Source: Xanthomonas phaseoli pv. phaseoli (GTDB lineage Bacteria > Pseudomonadota > Gammaproteobacteria > Xanthomonadales > Xanthomonadaceae). Taken from it: a DNA stretch of 64,000 bases. Location of the stretch: assembly GCA_022749655.1 (NCBI GenBank), contig CP094243.1, forward strand, positions 3,968,001 through 4,032,000. The letters are read 5' to 3'. Under the pieces are notes generated by a model. The model was not told the DNA's origin, made no database searches, and saw only the letters and a program-made list of their open reading frames with translations. The stretch's first letter is position 1. Every line of letters begins with the position of its first letter. This document shows positions 48,980 through 59,715 of the stretch, piece after piece. The translations under genes and the position numbers were made by a program.

Positions 48980-49366
48980 TTACTGCTTGGGATTTTCGCC
49001 GTACTGGTTCGGGCCGGGCGTGCCTTCGACGCACATGAAGACCAGCAACACGAAAGCACCAACGTACGGCACCAGGCTGATCAGATAAAACCAGCCGGAC
49101 TTGTCCTGGTCGTGCAGGCGGCGCACCGTGACTGCAATACCGGGCACGATCAACGCCAGACAAACGATCACCATGACCGCACAGATCAACCAAGCCAGCG
49201 CACCCGGGCCGTTCTCGTTCCCCAATGCCAATGCGGCGACGGCAAACAGGCCGCCAAACACGAACAGCACCAAGCACTGCATCAGCGCGAACATCCAGTA
49301 TTCCTTGCGGCGCGAGCGACCGTTGAAGTCGGCGTAACGCTTGAGCGGCAGCAACATCCATTCCAT
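48980..49366 (-). CDS. DUF805 family membrane protein
   Basis: A 128-residue inner-membrane protein. The family signature RYADFNGRSRRKEYWMFAL precedes four hydrophobic segments (CLVLFVFGGLFAVAALALG, ALAWLICAVMVIVCLALIVP, GWFYLISLVPYVGAFVLLVF), with the conserved TVRRLHDQDKSGW loop between the second and third. The function is unknown. The start 49366 is supported by AGGAGA seven bases upstream. Confidence 0.9.
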   Translation of the reverse strand: MEWMLLPLKRYADFNGRSRRKEYWMFALMQCLVLFVFGGLFAVAALALGNENGPGALAWLICAVMVIVCLALIVPGIAVTVRRLHDQDKSGWFYLISLVPYVGAFVLLVFMCVEGTPGPNQYGENPKQ

Positions 49367-49779
49367 CGTGATTCTCCTGAAAACGGCAGTGAGCAGTGTG
49401 TGTGATCCGGTGCACAGGGCAACGGGCCGCGCATGTTGCCATAGCCCCACTCTTTCTGAAAACGCTTTCTCGACAAGCAAATGCAAATCCCGGTGTTTGT
49501 CCGACAAACGGTTTGCGGGCGTCCGGTCGCCCTGCGACACATGCCATGCCCGCGTCCCGCAGCAGGTCCGAAAGTCACGCGACACCCCCTGCACCCAGCG
49601 TCTCTTGAGCGGCAGCACGGCCGCACCAGGGTTGACCAAGCCGGACGATGCTCGATGGTCGCCCGGCAGCCGGCCGGAACGATGGCGGCAGGCTGCTCCG
49701 GAACATGGCCAGCCGGCGCTTCCGACGCATTCGCCGGCCGCCAACCCGGCCTATCGCAGCATCGGCAAGGCGCGCGGCT
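49367..49779. other. Intergenic region between DUF805 gene and radA
   Basis: About 410 bases, presumably the promoter area of the DUF805 gene plus the radA 3' flank. A purine/pyrimidine-mixed A+T-richer patch lies at about 49450-49520. No gene, repeat or clear hairpin was recognised. Confidence 0.5.
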
Positions 49780-51171
49780 TCAGTCGGCCGCCGCTTCCAA
49801 TGCCTGGCTCAAGCGCTCCACGGCGATGATGTCCATGCCCTTGATGCTGGTGGTCTTGGGCGCATTGGCGCGGGGCACGATGGCGCGCTTGAAGCCATGC
49901 GTCGCTGCCTCCTTCAGCCGGTCCTCGCCATTGGGCACTGGGCGGATTTCGCCGGATAGGCCCACTTCGCCGAACGCGATGGTCTTTTCGGACAGCGGCC
50001 GGTCGCGCAGCGACGACAGCACTGCCAGCAGCACCGGCAAATCGGCCGCGGTTTCCTGCACGCGGATGCCGCCCACCACATTGACGAACACGTCCTGATC
50101 GCCCACCACGATGCCTCCGTGGCGATGCAGCACCGCCAGCAACATCGCCAGCCGGTTCTGCTCCAGACCCACTGCCACCCGACGCGGGTTGGACAACGGC
50201 GAGGCATCCACCAACGCCTGCACCTCCACCATCAGCGGGCGGGTGCCTTCGCGGGTGACCATCACGCAACTGCCGGGCTGCTGGGTGCTGCCACCGGAGA
50301 GGAAAATCGCCGATGGGTTGGAGACTTCCTTCAGGCCCTTCTCGCCCATCGCGAACACGCCCAGTTCGTTGACCGCACCGAAGCGGTTCTTGAACGCGCG
50401 TAACAGGCGGAACCGGCTGCCGCTCTCGCCTTCGAAATACAGCACCGCATCGACCATGTGCTCGAGCACGCGGGGCCCGGCGATGCCGCCTTCCTTGGTC
50501 ACATGGCCGACCAGAAACACCGCGGTGCCGATTTCCTTGGCGTAGCGCACCAGCCGCGCTGCGCTCTCGCGCACCTGGCTCACCGAGCCCGGCGCTGCGG
50601 TCAACGACTCGGTCCACAAGGTTTGTACCGAATCGGCCACGATCAGCTTCGGCCGCGCCACGCTGGCATGCTGCAGGATGTTTTCGATGCCGGTTTCGGC
50701 CAGGGCGTTCAGGCCTTCCAGCGGCAGGTCCAGGCGCACCGCGCGCCCTGCCACCTGGGCCAGCGATTCTTCGCCGGTCACATACAACACCGGCAACGTG
50801 GAGGCCATGCTCGCCAGCGCCTGCAGCAGCAGCGTCGACTTGCCGATCCCGGGGTCGCCGCCGATCAGCACTACCGCACCTTCCACCAGCCCGCCACCCA
50901 ACACCCGATCGAACTCGCCGATACCGGTGCAAACGCGCGCCTGCTCGGTCTGCTGCACATCCTTGAGTGCAGTGATCTTGGGCGCCTCGGTCTTGCCGGC
51001 CCAGCCGCTACGCCGCGACGCCGCTGGCAATGCCTTGCCGCCCGGCGTGGCGCTTTCGAGCACGATTTCGCTCAGCGTGTTCCAGACACCGCATTCGGTG
51101 CACTGCCCCTGCCACTTGGTGTACTCGGCGCCGCACTCGCCGCAGACATAGGCCGTTTTCGCCTTCGCCAT
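49780..51171 (-). CDS. radA: DNA repair protein RadA
   Basis: RadA is a RecA-related helicase that promotes branch migration in recombinational repair. The 463-residue product has the N-terminal zinc finger CGECGAEYTKWQGQCTECG, Walker A IGGDPGIGKSTLLLQ near residue 100, Walker B-like KLIVADSVQ, the RadA-specific KNRFG motif (LLRAFKNRFGAVNELG) and the C-terminal Lon-like domain (GDQDVFVNVVGGIRVQETAA). Start 51171 (MAKAKTAYVCGEC) is by homology. It is monocistronic, with a heptamer repeat upstream. Confidence 0.97.
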   Translation of the reverse strand: MAKAKTAYVCGECGAEYTKWQGQCTECGVWNTLSEIVLESATPGGKALPAASRRSGWAGKTEAPKITALKDVQQTEQARVCTGIGEFDRVLGGGLVEGAVVLIGGDPGIGKSTLLLQALASMASTLPVLYVTGEESLAQVAGRAVRLDLPLEGLNALAETGIENILQHASVARPKLIVADSVQTLWTESLTAAPGSVSQVRESAARLVRYAKEIGTAVFLVGHVTKEGGIAGPRVLEHMVDAVLYFEGESGSRFRLLRAFKNRFGAVNELGVFAMGEKGLKEVSNPSAIFLSGGSTQQPGSCVMVTREGTRPLMVEVQALVDASPLSNPRRVAVGLEQNRLAMLLAVLHRHGGIVVGDQDVFVNVVGGIRVQETAADLPVLLAVLSSLRDRPLSEKTIAFGEVGLSGEIRPVPNGEDRLKEAATHGFKRAIVPRANAPKTTSIKGMDIIAVERLSQALEAAAD

Positions 51172-51243
51172 CGCTCTTGCCCATCGTTGTTGAAGCAGCA
51201 GGATAGTGGCTGACGGTCTCAGTGTGCGCGACGCAGGGCTTTG

Positions 51244-51274
51244 CGGATTCGGGATTCGGGATTCGGGATTCGGG
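51244..51274. repeat. Tandem heptamer repeat, GGATTCG units
   Basis: Four tandem units of GGATTCG lie 75 bases before the radA start. This is the same repeat family as at 2906-2940 with a T/A variant (GGATTCG instead of GGAATCG). Confidence 0.85.
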
Positions 51275-51411
51275 CAAGTCGACGGCTTGCTGATGTGCAG
51301 TGCAAGCGGTGACCGGCTGCGCTCACACAACGGCGGCATGACCGGTGACGACCGGCCATGCCGCTTGATTCCGCTGATCCCACGTCGGGCAACGACGTGG
51401 GCGTGCGCCAC

Positions 51412-53292
51412 TCAGCGCGCCTTGTACAACTCGCTCAGGCGATCCGGCTTGCCGGCGATCCGTTCCAGATGCGGGTACAGCAAACCGCCGTGGTAGTCGA
51501 TGCGGACGGTTTCGTAGCGGTCGCCGCGCTTGACCAGCAGCTCGATCGGCGCCGTGGTGCCCTTGGCCGCCTTGATCGCATCCTTGATCACATCGGCGCT
51601 GAAGGCGCGGCCGTTGACGGCCACCAGGGTGTTGCCGTTGATGATGCCGGCATTGAACGCCGGGCTGTCCCACAACACCTCGTTGACTTCGCCCGAGCCT
51701 TCCAGCGACAGGCCCAGTGAATAGGTCAGGCTGACGTCGTTCTCGTTGCTCTCGTAGGTCTTGATCGCCAGGTTCGGCTCGTCGGTGTAGACCAGCTTCC
51801 AGCCATTGGCTTCGATGCCGCCATTCAACGAACCGTGCCCGTCCATGCGCTCGCGCAACAGGCTGGCCCAGTCGTAGGCGGCCACGCCGTTGAGCGTGCT
51901 CACGATGTCATCGAAGGTGTACGGATTGACGTCCCAATCGCCGTTCTTCATGCCGAAGAACGCCTTGGCGAAATCGTCGATGGAACGCTTGTTGTTGGTC
52001 AGCGCGCGCAGCTTGCTATCCACTTCCAGCCACATCATCTGGCCGCCGGAGTAATAGTCCTCGCTCATCTGGTAGCTGCGGTACGCCTTGGGACGCCGCA
52101 TCGACATGGTCGGGTCGTTGGTGGTGTCCTGCACCGTGCGCCAGCCCATGCCGGGGCGGCCGCGCTCGTAGGTTGCCGCCACGCCGGCCAGCATGTCGCG
52201 TGCCTGGTCCTGCGTCCACAGGCCGGAACGTGCGGCCACCACTTCGCCCCAGAACTGGGTCTGGCCTTCGTACAACCACAGCAGGCTGTCGCCCATCGGC
52301 ACGTTGAAGTTCGGCGTCGCCAAGTCTGCGCCACGGCGGTACTTGCCGTTCCAAGAGTGGTTGAACTCGTGCGCCAGCAGGTCGCGCATGGTCCAGCTCT
52401 TGTCCCACTCGGTGAAGTAATTCGGCGGGCCGCTGTTTTCGCTGGAACGGTGATGCTCCAGGCCGATACCGCCCAGCTTCTTGGTCAGCGCCAACAGGAA
52501 TTCGTAATGGTCGAAGTGACGCGCACCGTACAGCTTGTCCATCTGCTGCACCAACGCGGCGTGCGCCTTGATCTGCTCGGGCTTGGCCTCCAGCGACTTG
52601 GCTTCATCGGCGAACACGTTGAGGTAGACCGGCTGCTTGCCGGTGCTCAGTTCCACGCGCTTGTAGTACTTGCCAGCGAACATCGGCGAATCGACCAGGT
52701 CGTCGAAATCGATCGGCTTGAAGCTCACCGTGTCGCCCACGCGGCGATCGGTTTCCAGTGCCGTGGCATAGCTCCAGCCGGCCGGCAGCGTGACGCTGGC
52801 CTGCGCCTTGATGTTGCGCGCGAAATAACCGGCCGGGTACAGCGCCGTGGTGTTCCACTGCAGGTTGAGCATTTCCGGGGTCATCATCACCCGGCCCTGG
52901 TTGCCGGCCTGCGGCGAGAGGAACTTGAACTCGGCCGTCAGTTCGGTGGCGCCCTGTGGCACATCCACCTTGAACGCATAGACGTCGAATTGGTCGCGCT
53001 TCCATGGCACCACCTTGCCATCGACCTTGATCACCAGGCCGGCGAGCTTGTCGATCGGCCCGGTCGGCGAATGATTGCCGGGAATCCACTGCGGGTAGAG
53101 CAGCGTCATCGGGCCCGGCTTGGCCGGCATGGTGGTCTTGACCTTGAAGATGCGGTGCGCCAGATCGGTGGCATCCACGTCGATCTTCAAGGTGCCGTCG
53201 AACGGCACGTCCTGCGGCGGTGCGGTTTGCGCAGCTGCCGGCAGCGACAACGCCGCCAACAACGACACGGACAACAGGGTGGGCATCTTCAT
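51412..53292 (-). CDS. Secreted M61-family glycyl aminopeptidase
   Basis: A 626-residue exported zinc peptidase with a signal peptide (MKMPTLLSVSLLAALSLPAA then AQ). The zinc site HExxH is in DLLAHEFNHSWNGKYRRG near residue 300, followed by LLWLYEGQTQFWGE, which has the third ligand Glu. The N-terminal beta domain (residues about 35-200) precedes the catalytic domain, and a C-terminal PDZ domain (NEVLWDSPAFNAGIINGNTL) covers about 530-610. M61 enzymes prefer N-terminal Gly or Ala. Start 53292 is chosen at the Met before the signal. It is monocistronic. Confidence 0.92.
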   Translation of the reverse strand: MKMPTLLSVSLLAALSLPAAAQTAPPQDVPFDGTLKIDVDATDLAHRIFKVKTTMPAKPGPMTLLYPQWIPGNHSPTGPIDKLAGLVIKVDGKVVPWKRDQFDVYAFKVDVPQGATELTAEFKFLSPQAGNQGRVMMTPEMLNLQWNTTALYPAGYFARNIKAQASVTLPAGWSYATALETDRRVGDTVSFKPIDFDDLVDSPMFAGKYYKRVELSTGKQPVYLNVFADEAKSLEAKPEQIKAHAALVQQMDKLYGARHFDHYEFLLALTKKLGGIGLEHHRSSENSGPPNYFTEWDKSWTMRDLLAHEFNHSWNGKYRRGADLATPNFNVPMGDSLLWLYEGQTQFWGEVVAARSGLWTQDQARDMLAGVAATYERGRPGMGWRTVQDTTNDPTMSMRRPKAYRSYQMSEDYYSGGQMMWLEVDSKLRALTNNKRSIDDFAKAFFGMKNGDWDVNPYTFDDIVSTLNGVAAYDWASLLRERMDGHGSLNGGIEANGWKLVYTDEPNLAIKTYESNENDVSLTYSLGLSLEGSGEVNEVLWDSPAFNAGIINGNTLVAVNGRAFSADVIKDAIKAAKGTTAPIELLVKRGDRYETVRIDYHGGLLYPHLERIAGKPDRLSELYKAR

Positions 53293-53393
53293 CGCAACTC
53301 CGCAGGTGACCTGGAACAGGCAAGCCCATAATGCTAAGCGCCTGCCTGTGCTTGACCGTATGCCATTGGTCATGCTGCGGGCGATTGACGCAT

Positions 53394-53422
53394 AAAAAAA
53401 GGCCGCCAATCACTGGCGACCT
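53394..53422 (-). terminator. Rho-independent terminator of the cyo operon
   Basis: Read on the minus strand, AGGTCGCCA-GTGAT-TGGCGGCCT forms a 9-bp stem with one G-U pair, directly followed by seven Ts (53394-53400). It lies about 40 bases after the cyoD stop and is the clearest terminator in the window. Confidence 0.9.
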
Positions 53423-53459
53423 CTTCTTCCACCTTGCTGTGATCCGGCGTAGCGCCGTC

Positions 53460-53795
53460 TCAATGCATCATGTTGACGTTCATGTTGTGCAGCACCCACA
53501 GCGAGCCGACGATCACGATGCCGATGATCAGCAGCGAGAACAGGCCGACCTGCACGTTGGAGCGCTGCTCCGGCGTGCGGTCCATGTGCAGGAAGTACAC
53601 CATGTGCACCAACATCTGCACCGCGGCCATGACCGAAATCACGACGACGGTGACGCCCTTGGAGAACGCGCCACTCATCACCATCGCAAACGGGATGACG
53701 GTGAGGATCACGGCCATCACAAAGCCGATCAGGTAGGACTTCAGGCCGCCGGCATGCGCGTCGGCAGCGGTATCGGTGTGGTGGTGATTGCCCAT
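53460..53795 (-). CDS. cyoD: Cytochrome o ubiquinol oxidase subunit IV
   Basis: A 111-residue subunit of the cytochrome bo3 complex, needed for assembly of the copper site. The His-rich start [20 protein letters not shown] is followed by three membrane helices (YLIGFVMAVILTVIPFAMVM, VTVVVISVMAAVQMLVHMVYFL, LFSLLIIGIVIVGSLWVLHN). ATG 53795 overlaps the last base of the cyoC stop (TAATG). It is the last gene of cyoABCD and is followed by a strong terminator. Confidence 0.95.
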   Translation of the reverse strand: MGNHHHTDTAADAHAGGLKSYLIGFVMAVILTVIPFAMVMSGAFSKGVTVVVISVMAAVQMLVHMVYFLHMDRTPEQRSNVQVGLFSLLIIGIVIVGSLWVLHNMNVNMMH

Positions 53796-54427
53796 TACAG
53801 CGCTCCCAGCAGATAGACGACGGTGAACACACCGATCCAGATGATGTCCAGGAAGTGCCAGAACAGGCTCAGGCACGCCAGACGCGTGCTGTTGCGCGCG
53901 GTCAGGCCGTTCTTGGAAATCTGGATCACCAGCACGGCCATCCACAACAAGCCGGAGGCCACGTGCAGACCGTGCGTGCCCACCAGGGTGAAGAACGCCG
54001 ACAGGAACGCACTGCGACCCGGGCCGGCACCTTCATGGATCAGGTGATTGAACTCCCACACTTCCATGCACAGGAAGCCGATACCCAGCAGCGCGGTGAC
54101 GGCCAGCCAGCCGTACAGGCCGCCCATCTTGCGCTTGTGCGCGGCGATCATCGCAAAGCCGAAGCTCAAGCTGCTGAACAACAGCAGGAAGGTTTCCACC
54201 AGCACGAACTTCAGATCGAACAGCTCCTTGGCGGTCGGCCCGTCCACCGTGGCGCCGGAGAGCACCGCATAGGTGGCGAACAGACCGGCAAACAGCAGGC
54301 AGTCGCTCATCAGGTAGACCCAGAACCCGAAGACGGTGTTGCCACCGCCGTCGTGATGTTCGTGGTCGTGATCGTGGCCGCCCGCGTGGGCGGCGTGGTC
54401 AAGCGTGGTCGAGGAAGCCATGGTCAT
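53795..54427 (-). CDS. cyoC: Cytochrome o ubiquinol oxidase subunit III
   Basis: A 210-residue inner-membrane subunit with five helices. Conserved parts: [60 protein letters not shown] and [17 protein letters not shown]. The N-terminus is His-rich ([19 protein letters not shown]). Start ATG 54427 overlaps the cyoB stop by three bases. Confidence 0.96.
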   Translation of the reverse strand: MTMASSTTLDHAAHAGGHDHDHEHHDGGGNTVFGFWVYLMSDCLLFAGLFATYAVLSGATVDGPTAKELFDLKFVLVETFLLLFSSLSFGFAMIAAHKRKMGGLYGWLAVTALLGIGFLCMEVWEFNHLIHEGAGPGRSAFLSAFFTLVGTHGLHVASGLLWMAVLVIQISKNGLTARNSTRLACLSLFWHFLDIIWIGVFTVVYLLGAL

Positions 54428-56423
54428 ACCACCTTCGCGGCCTGCGCCGCCTGTTGCTGTTCGAGCAGGGCGAAACGTGCGTTTTCGATGCGCTCCACTT
54501 CGTCGGCCGGCACCCAGTAATCGATGTCGTCATCGAAGGTGCGAGCGATGAAGCTGCCGATCATGCCCACCAGGCCGATGATGGCCAGCCACCAGATGTG
54601 CCAGATCAGACCGAAGCCCAGCAGCACACTGAAGGCACCGATATAGACGCCGGCACCGGTGTTACGCGGCATGTGGATCGCTTCGTACTTGGACGGACGC
54701 ACCCAGCCCTTGCCATTCTGCTTGTCGGCCCAGAACTGGTCGCGGTCGTCGATATGCGGCAGCACGGCGAAGTTGTAGAACGGCGGCGGCGAGGAGGTTG
54801 CCCATTCCAGCGTACGGCCATCCCACGGATCGCCCGTGTAGTCCATATGCTCCTTGCGCTTCCACACGCTGTAACCGATCTGCACCAGGTTCAAGAAAAT
54901 GCCCATGCCGATGATCGCAGCACCCACCGCGGCCACGTACAGCCACGGCGCCCACTCGGGGTGGTTGTAGGTGTTCATGCGACGGGTCATGCCCATGAAG
55001 CCGAGCACGTACAACGGCATGAAGGCGACGAAGAAGCCGATGATCCAGCACCAGAACGAGGCCTTGCCGATCTTCTCGTTGAGCTTGAAGCCGAACGCCT
55101 TCGGGAACCAATAGGTCAGGCCCGCCAGGTAACCGAACACCACGCCGCCGATGATGACGTTATGGAAGTGCGCGATCAGGAACAGGCTGTTGTGCAGCAC
55201 GAAGTCCACGGCCGGAATCGCCAGCATCACGCCGGTCATGCCGCCGATGGTGAAGGTGATGATGAAGCCGATCGTCCACAGCACCGGCGAGGTCATGTGC
55301 ACGCGGCCGCGGAACATGGTGAACAGCCAGTTGAAGATCTTCACGCCGGTCGGGATCGAGATGATCATCGTCGTGATGCCGAAGAAGGCATTGACGTTGG
55401 CACCCGAGCCCATGGTGAAGAAGTGGTGCAACCACACCACGAACGACAGCACGCCGATGCACGAGGTGGCGTACACCATCGAGGTGTAGCCGAACAGGCG
55501 CTTGCGGCTATAGGTGGCAATCAGTTCGGAGAAGATGCCGAACGCCGGCAGGATCAGGATGTAGACCTCCGGGTGACCCCAGATCCAGATCAGGTTGACG
55601 TACATCATGGCGTTGCCGCCACCGTCGTTGGTGAAGAAGTGCGTGCCCAGGTAACGGTCGGCACCCAGCAGCGCCAGCGCCACGGTCAGGATCGGGAACG
55701 CGGCGATGATCAGGATGTTGGTGATCAGCGCGGTCCAGGTGAAGATCGGCATGCGCATCAGGGTCATGCCCGGCGCGCGCATGCGCATGATCGTCACGAA
55801 GAAGTTGATGCCGGTCAGCAAGGTGCCTAAACCGGACACCTGCAGCGCCCAGATGTAGTAATCGACACCGACCCCGGACTGTATTCCAGACCCGACAACG
55901 GCGGATACGCCAGCCAACCGGTCTGGGCGAATTCACCGACACCCAGCGAGATGTTGATCAGCGCCGCACCGGCCACGAACAGCCAGAAGCTCAGCGAGTT
56001 CAGGAACGGGAACGCCACGTCGCGCGCACCGATCTGCAGCGGCACGATCAGGTTCAACAGGCCCGTCATGAACGGCATGGCCATGAAGAAGATCATGATC
56101 ACGCCGTGCGCGGTGAAGATCTGGTCGTAGTGATGCGGAGGCAGCACGCCTTCGCCACCGCCGCCGGCCAGCGCCTGCTGTGTGCGCATCATCGCCGCGT
56201 CGGCAAAGCCGCGCAGCAGCATGACCAACGCCACGATGATGTACATCACGCCGATGCGCTTGTGATCCACCGAGGTGAACCACTCTTTCCAGAGATAGCC
56301 CCACAGCTTGTACTTGGTGATGGCGCCCGCGATGAGCAGGCCGAGCAGGCCGGCACCACCCAGCGCGACCATGATGATCGGCTCGTGGTACGGAACTGCC
56401 TCGATGGTGAGTTTGCCTAGCAT
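54424..56423 (-). CDS. cyoB: Cytochrome o ubiquinol oxidase subunit I, frameshifted
   Basis: The catalytic subunit of the bo3 quinol oxidase: it reduces O2 to water at a haem o3-CuB site and pumps protons. After repair it is 666 residues with about 15 helices. Seen: GLPxx-free N-terminus [20 protein letters not shown], the haem-ligand area [18 protein letters not shown], the CuB/cross-linked Tyr region [14 protein letters not shown], the His pair [11 protein letters not shown], and [13 protein letters not shown]. The C4 run at 55872-55875 is one base short; adding one joins [20 protein letters not shown]. Start 56423 (ATGA overlap with cyoA) is preferred over 56444. Confidence 0.95.
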
Positions 56424-57358
56424 CACTTGTCTCCAGAAGTGCACATGGCGACCGGCTCCGTAGCCGATGCCTGATGGTCGCCGTGGCCCTTACTGTGGCC
56501 CGGACCATTCATGTATTTGTCGACCAGCGAGCGGAACATGCCGTCCTGCACCGACGAGTAGTAGGTGACCGGATACTGTTCCTTGTCGTTGCGGTTGGCT
56601 GCCAGCACCTGGTACTCGGCAGCATTCAACGCGGTCGGCGAGGCCTTGACCTTGGCCACCCAGGCCTCGAAGCCGGCCTGATCGACGGCGTGCGCCTTGA
56701 AGCTCATCTTCGAAAAGCCGTGGCCGCTGTAGTTGGTCGACAGGCCGAAGTATTCGCCCGGCTCGTTGGCCACCAGGTGCAGCTTGGTTTCCATGCCCGC
56801 CATGGCGTAGATCATGGTGCCCAGGTGCGGGATGAAGAACGAGTTCATCACCGTGTCGGAAGTGATCTTGAAGTTCAGCGGCGTGTGCACCGGAAACGCG
56901 ATCTCGTTGACGGTGGCGATGTTCTGGTCGGGGTAGATGAACATCCACTTCCAGTCCAGCGAGACCGCTTCGATGTTGATCGGCTTGACGTCCGAATCCA
57001 GCGGCCGGTACGGGTCCAGCGCATGCGACGAACGCCAGGTCAGCACTGCCAGCACCAGGATGATCACGCACGGGATCGACCACACCACCACTTCGATGGC
57101 AGTGGAGTGCGACCAGTCCGGCTCGTAGCGCGCCTTGGTGTTGGATGCGCGATATTTCCACGCGAACGCAATCGTCATCACGATCACCGGGATGACCACG
57201 ATCAGCATTAGCACCACCGAGGTGATCAGCAGTTGCTTTTCGTCGTGGCCGATCTGGCCTTTCGGATTGAGGATGGCCGAGTTGCAGCCTGCCAGCAGCA
57301 GGAAGGGCAACATCAGACCTGGACGAAGTAAACGCCCGAGCTGTTTCAGCGGAATCAT
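56423..57358 (-). CDS. cyoA: Cytochrome o ubiquinol oxidase subunit II, lipoprotein
   Basis: A 311-residue lipoprotein subunit with signal and lipobox LLLAGCNS (Cys25), two membrane helices ([38 protein letters not shown]) and a periplasmic cupredoxin domain ([38 protein letters not shown]). The CuA ligands Cys-x3-Cys are absent, which marks a quinol oxidase rather than a cytochrome c oxidase. First gene of the cyoABCD operon. Confidence 0.96.
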   Translation of the reverse strand: MIPLKQLGRLLRPGLMLPFLLLAGCNSAILNPKGQIGHDEKQLLITSVVLMLIVVIPVIVMTIAFAWKYRASNTKARYEPDWSHSTAIEVVVWSIPCVIILVLAVLTWRSSHALDPYRPLDSDVKPINIEAVSLDWKWMFIYPDQNIATVNEIAFPVHTPLNFKITSDTVMNSFFIPHLGTMIYAMAGMETKLHLVANEPGEYFGLSTNYSGHGFSKMSFKAHAVDQAGFEAWVAKVKASPTALNAAEYQVLAANRNDKEQYPVTYYSSVQDGMFRSLVDKYMNGPGHSKGHGDHQASATEPVAMCTSGDK

Positions 57359-57717
57359 CGGTCGATCAAGTGCGAAGGAACGCCAGCCTCGTTCGTCGTA
57401 TCCGTCGTGGGATGTACCCGACGCAGCTGTCTTCCTGGAGGAGATGGACTGCGCAGACCGAAGACGCGGGTTAGCGCGATAATTTTAGTCTTTGCTGCAC
57501 CTGCACGAAACCCATTGGCAATGATCTGACGCAATAAAAGCGCGCCAATTTGTGCGACATGTTGTCGCAGCGCAGCGCGAGGCAAGAATTGCGCCGTTGC
57601 GTTCGCCGAACGGGAAGCGCCCGCGTGGCTGCAACACACGCGAGCAATGCGTGAAACACGGCGCTCGACGCTTCAAAACGCAACTGGGCCGGCACAGGCC
57701 GACCCAGTCTTGTAGCG
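57359..57717. other. Promoter region of the cyo operon
   Basis: About 360 bases between the cyoA start and the tRNA gene. No coding frame is credible. An AT-richer segment at about 57480-57545 (TAAAATTATCG and TTTTATTGCG on the minus strand) is the probable promoter area. No clear Fnr or ArcA site was recognised. Confidence 0.55.
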
Positions 57718-57793
57718 TGGTGCCGGAAATAGGAATCGAACCTACGACCTACGCATTACGAATGCGCCGCTCTACCAACTGAGCTATTCCGGC
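57718..57793 (-). tRNA. tRNA-Thr, anticodon CGT
   Basis: Read on the minus strand the 76 bases fold as a full cloverleaf: acceptor GCCGGAA/TTCCGGC, D arm GCTC-AGTTGGTA-GAGC, anticodon stem GCGCA/TGCGT with loop TTCGTAA (anticodon CGT), T arm with GGTTCGATTCC, and an encoded CCA end. It reads ACG threonine codons. Confidence 0.97.
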
Positions 57794-57869
57794 GAGCCGT
57801 GAATTGTAGGAGCGCAGCGCCCCTCGGGTCAATCGCTGCAGGTGCTTTGCCTTGCCGGAGGGCGTGGCG

Positions 57870-58820
57870 TCAGCTGACCAGACGCAAGCGCAGCTCCTTG
57901 GGCAGCGCGAACACCATCGATTCCGGCTCGCCTTCCAGTTCGGAGACGCCGGCCGCGCCCAGTTCGCGCAGGCGCGCCAGCACGCCATCGACCAGCACCT
58001 GCGGCGCAGAGGCGCCGGCGGTCAGGCCGATATGCTGCTTGCCAACGATCCAGGCCGGGTCGATCTCGCTGGCGTTGTCGATCAGGTAGGACTCCACCCC
58101 GTCGCGCCGGGCCAGCTCGCTCAGGCGGTTGGAATTGGAGCTGTTGGGCGAACCGACCACCAGCACCAGATCGCACTGGCGCGCCAGATCGCGCACCGCG
58201 TCCTGGCGGTTCTGGGTGGCGTAGCAGATGTCGTCATGGCGCGGCCCCTGCATTGCCGGGTAGCGCGCACGCAGGGCTTCGATGATGCCCATGGTGTCGT
58301 CCACCGACAGCGTGGTCTGGGTGGTGTAGGCAAGGTGATCGGGCTGGCGGACATCGAGCGTGGCGACCTGTTCGATGTCTTCGACCAGATAGATCGTGCC
58401 CGCCCCGCGCTCGCGGCTCCACTGCCCCATCGTGCCTTCCACTTCCGGGTGCCCGGCATGGCCGATCAGCACCACGTCGCGGCCGGCCCGGCAGTGCCGC
58501 GCCACCTCGAAATGCACCTTGGTCACCAGTGGGCAGGTGGCGTCGAACACCTTCAGTCCACGCCGCTCGGCTTCCTGGCGCACCGCCTGCGAGACGCCAT
58601 GCGCGCTGAAGATCACGGTGGCATCGTCGGGCACCTCGTCGAGTTCTTCGACGAAGATCGCGCCACGCTGCTTGAGGTCGTCGACCACGAAGCGGTTGTG
58701 CACGACCTCGTGCCGCACATAGATCGGCGCGCCCAGCGTCTCGATCGCACGCTTGACGATCTCGATCGCACGGTCGACACCGGCACAAAAACCACGGGGA
58801 TTGGCGAGCAGGACATCCAT
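57870..58820 (-). CDS. ispH: 4-hydroxy-3-methylbut-2-enyl diphosphate reductase
   Basis: The last enzyme of the MEP pathway, an iron-sulfur protein that makes IPP and DMAPP. The 316-residue product has the three cluster cysteines in [27 protein letters not shown] and [14 protein letters not shown], and the substrate-binding [13 protein letters not shown]. Start 58820 ([11 protein letters not shown]) by homology. It lies 66 bases downstream of lspA on the same strand, a common ileS-lspA-ispH order. Confidence 0.97.
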   Translation of the reverse strand: MDVLLANPRGFCAGVDRAIEIVKRAIETLGAPIYVRHEVVHNRFVVDDLKQRGAIFVEELDEVPDDATVIFSAHGVSQAVRQEAERRGLKVFDATCPLVTKVHFEVARHCRAGRDVVLIGHAGHPEVEGTMGQWSRERGAGTIYLVEDIEQVATLDVRQPDHLAYTTQTTLSVDDTMGIIEALRARYPAMQGPRHDDICYATQNRQDAVRDLARQCDLVLVVGSPNSSNSNRLSELARRDGVESYLIDNASEIDPAWIVGKQHIGLTAGASAPQVLVDGVLARLRELGAAGVSELEGEPESMVFALPKELRLRLVS

Positions 58821-58886
58821 GGCGGGCATTCTACGGGAATGAGGCGTGCGGGGTCGGACCGGGCGGCACGCGCCTGCAGGCAGGCT

Positions 58887-59405
58887 TCAGCGCAGATTCC
58901 CGGTTCCCTGCCCCTGCTTGCCGGATTTGTCGAACAACCCGAACACGGCAATCCCGATCGCGCCGCCCACGATCGCCGAGTCGGCGATATTGAAGGACGG
59001 CCAGGTGTGGCTGCCGATGTACCACTGGATGAAATCCACCACGTGGCCGTGCATCAGCCGGTCGATCACGTTGCCGATCGCCCCACCGATCACCAGCGCA
59101 TACGGCAGCGCGCTGCGCCACTGCCCGCGCGCAGTGCGCGAGAGCCAGAACGCCAGCAGGCCGCTGATGCCCACCGCCAACGCAGTGAAGAACCACAGCT
59201 GCCAGCCGCCGGCATCGCTCAGAAAGCTGAAGGCCGCGCCGGTGTTGTAGGTGCGGTACCAGTTCCAGAAGCCGTCGATCACCGGCACCGGGGTGTACTC
59301 GGGCAGGCTGGACAGCACCCAGGCCTTGCTCCACTGGTCAAGGCCGACCACCAGCGCAGAGAGCAGCAGCCAGATCAGGGCCGAGGGATTGGGGCGTTGA
59401 CTCAT
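58887..59405 (-). CDS. lspA: Lipoprotein signal peptidase II
   Basis: An inner-membrane aspartyl protease that cleaves signal peptides from diacylated prolipoproteins. The 172-residue protein has four helices and both catalytic aspartates, in [20 protein letters not shown] and [12 protein letters not shown]. Start 59405 ([12 protein letters not shown]) by homology. It lies between ileS and ispH on the minus strand. Confidence 0.96.
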   Translation of the reverse strand: MSQRPNPSALIWLLLSALVVGLDQWSKAWVLSSLPEYTPVPVIDGFWNWYRTYNTGAAFSFLSDAGGWQLWFFTALAVGISGLLAFWLSRTARGQWRSALPYALVIGGAIGNVIDRLMHGHVVDFIQWYIGSHTWPSFNIADSAIVGGAIGIAVFGLFDKSGKQGQGTGNLR

Positions 59406-59715
59406 GTCGAAGGATCGCAGTTGGTGGCCGCTCCTCCGATGCCGGAGAAGACGCCTGGGTGGGAGACAGTGACGGCAGGGGCAGAAAACGACAGATGCAC
59501 GACTGCAGGCGGACAAGGATGGCACGGGCGGCTCGACCAGCCGCGCCGCCCCGCCCCGGTGCATGCCCAAGCTTCAGCAAGCCAGGCGCACGGCGGAATG
59601 GCCACCGCGCCGCAGGGCGACCAGGGCGACCCCGGCAGCTGACGCGGGCTGCGCCAGCGCCAGAGGCCGGCCGTGCGTGGCGAGATCCCCGCCACGCGCC
59701 GCCGGCGCAGCGGCG
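59406..59715. other. Spacer between ileS and lspA
   Basis: The 310 bases separating these genes hold no recognised gene, repeat or clear terminator. The gap is longer than expected, since the two genes often overlap or are nearly adjacent. Confidence 0.5.

Noticed and set aside
54424..57358. aa3-type cytochrome c oxidase (ctaCD)
   Set aside because: Subunit II lacks the CuA Cys-x3-Cys motif and is a lipoprotein, and the gene order with subunits III and IV matches cyoABCD.
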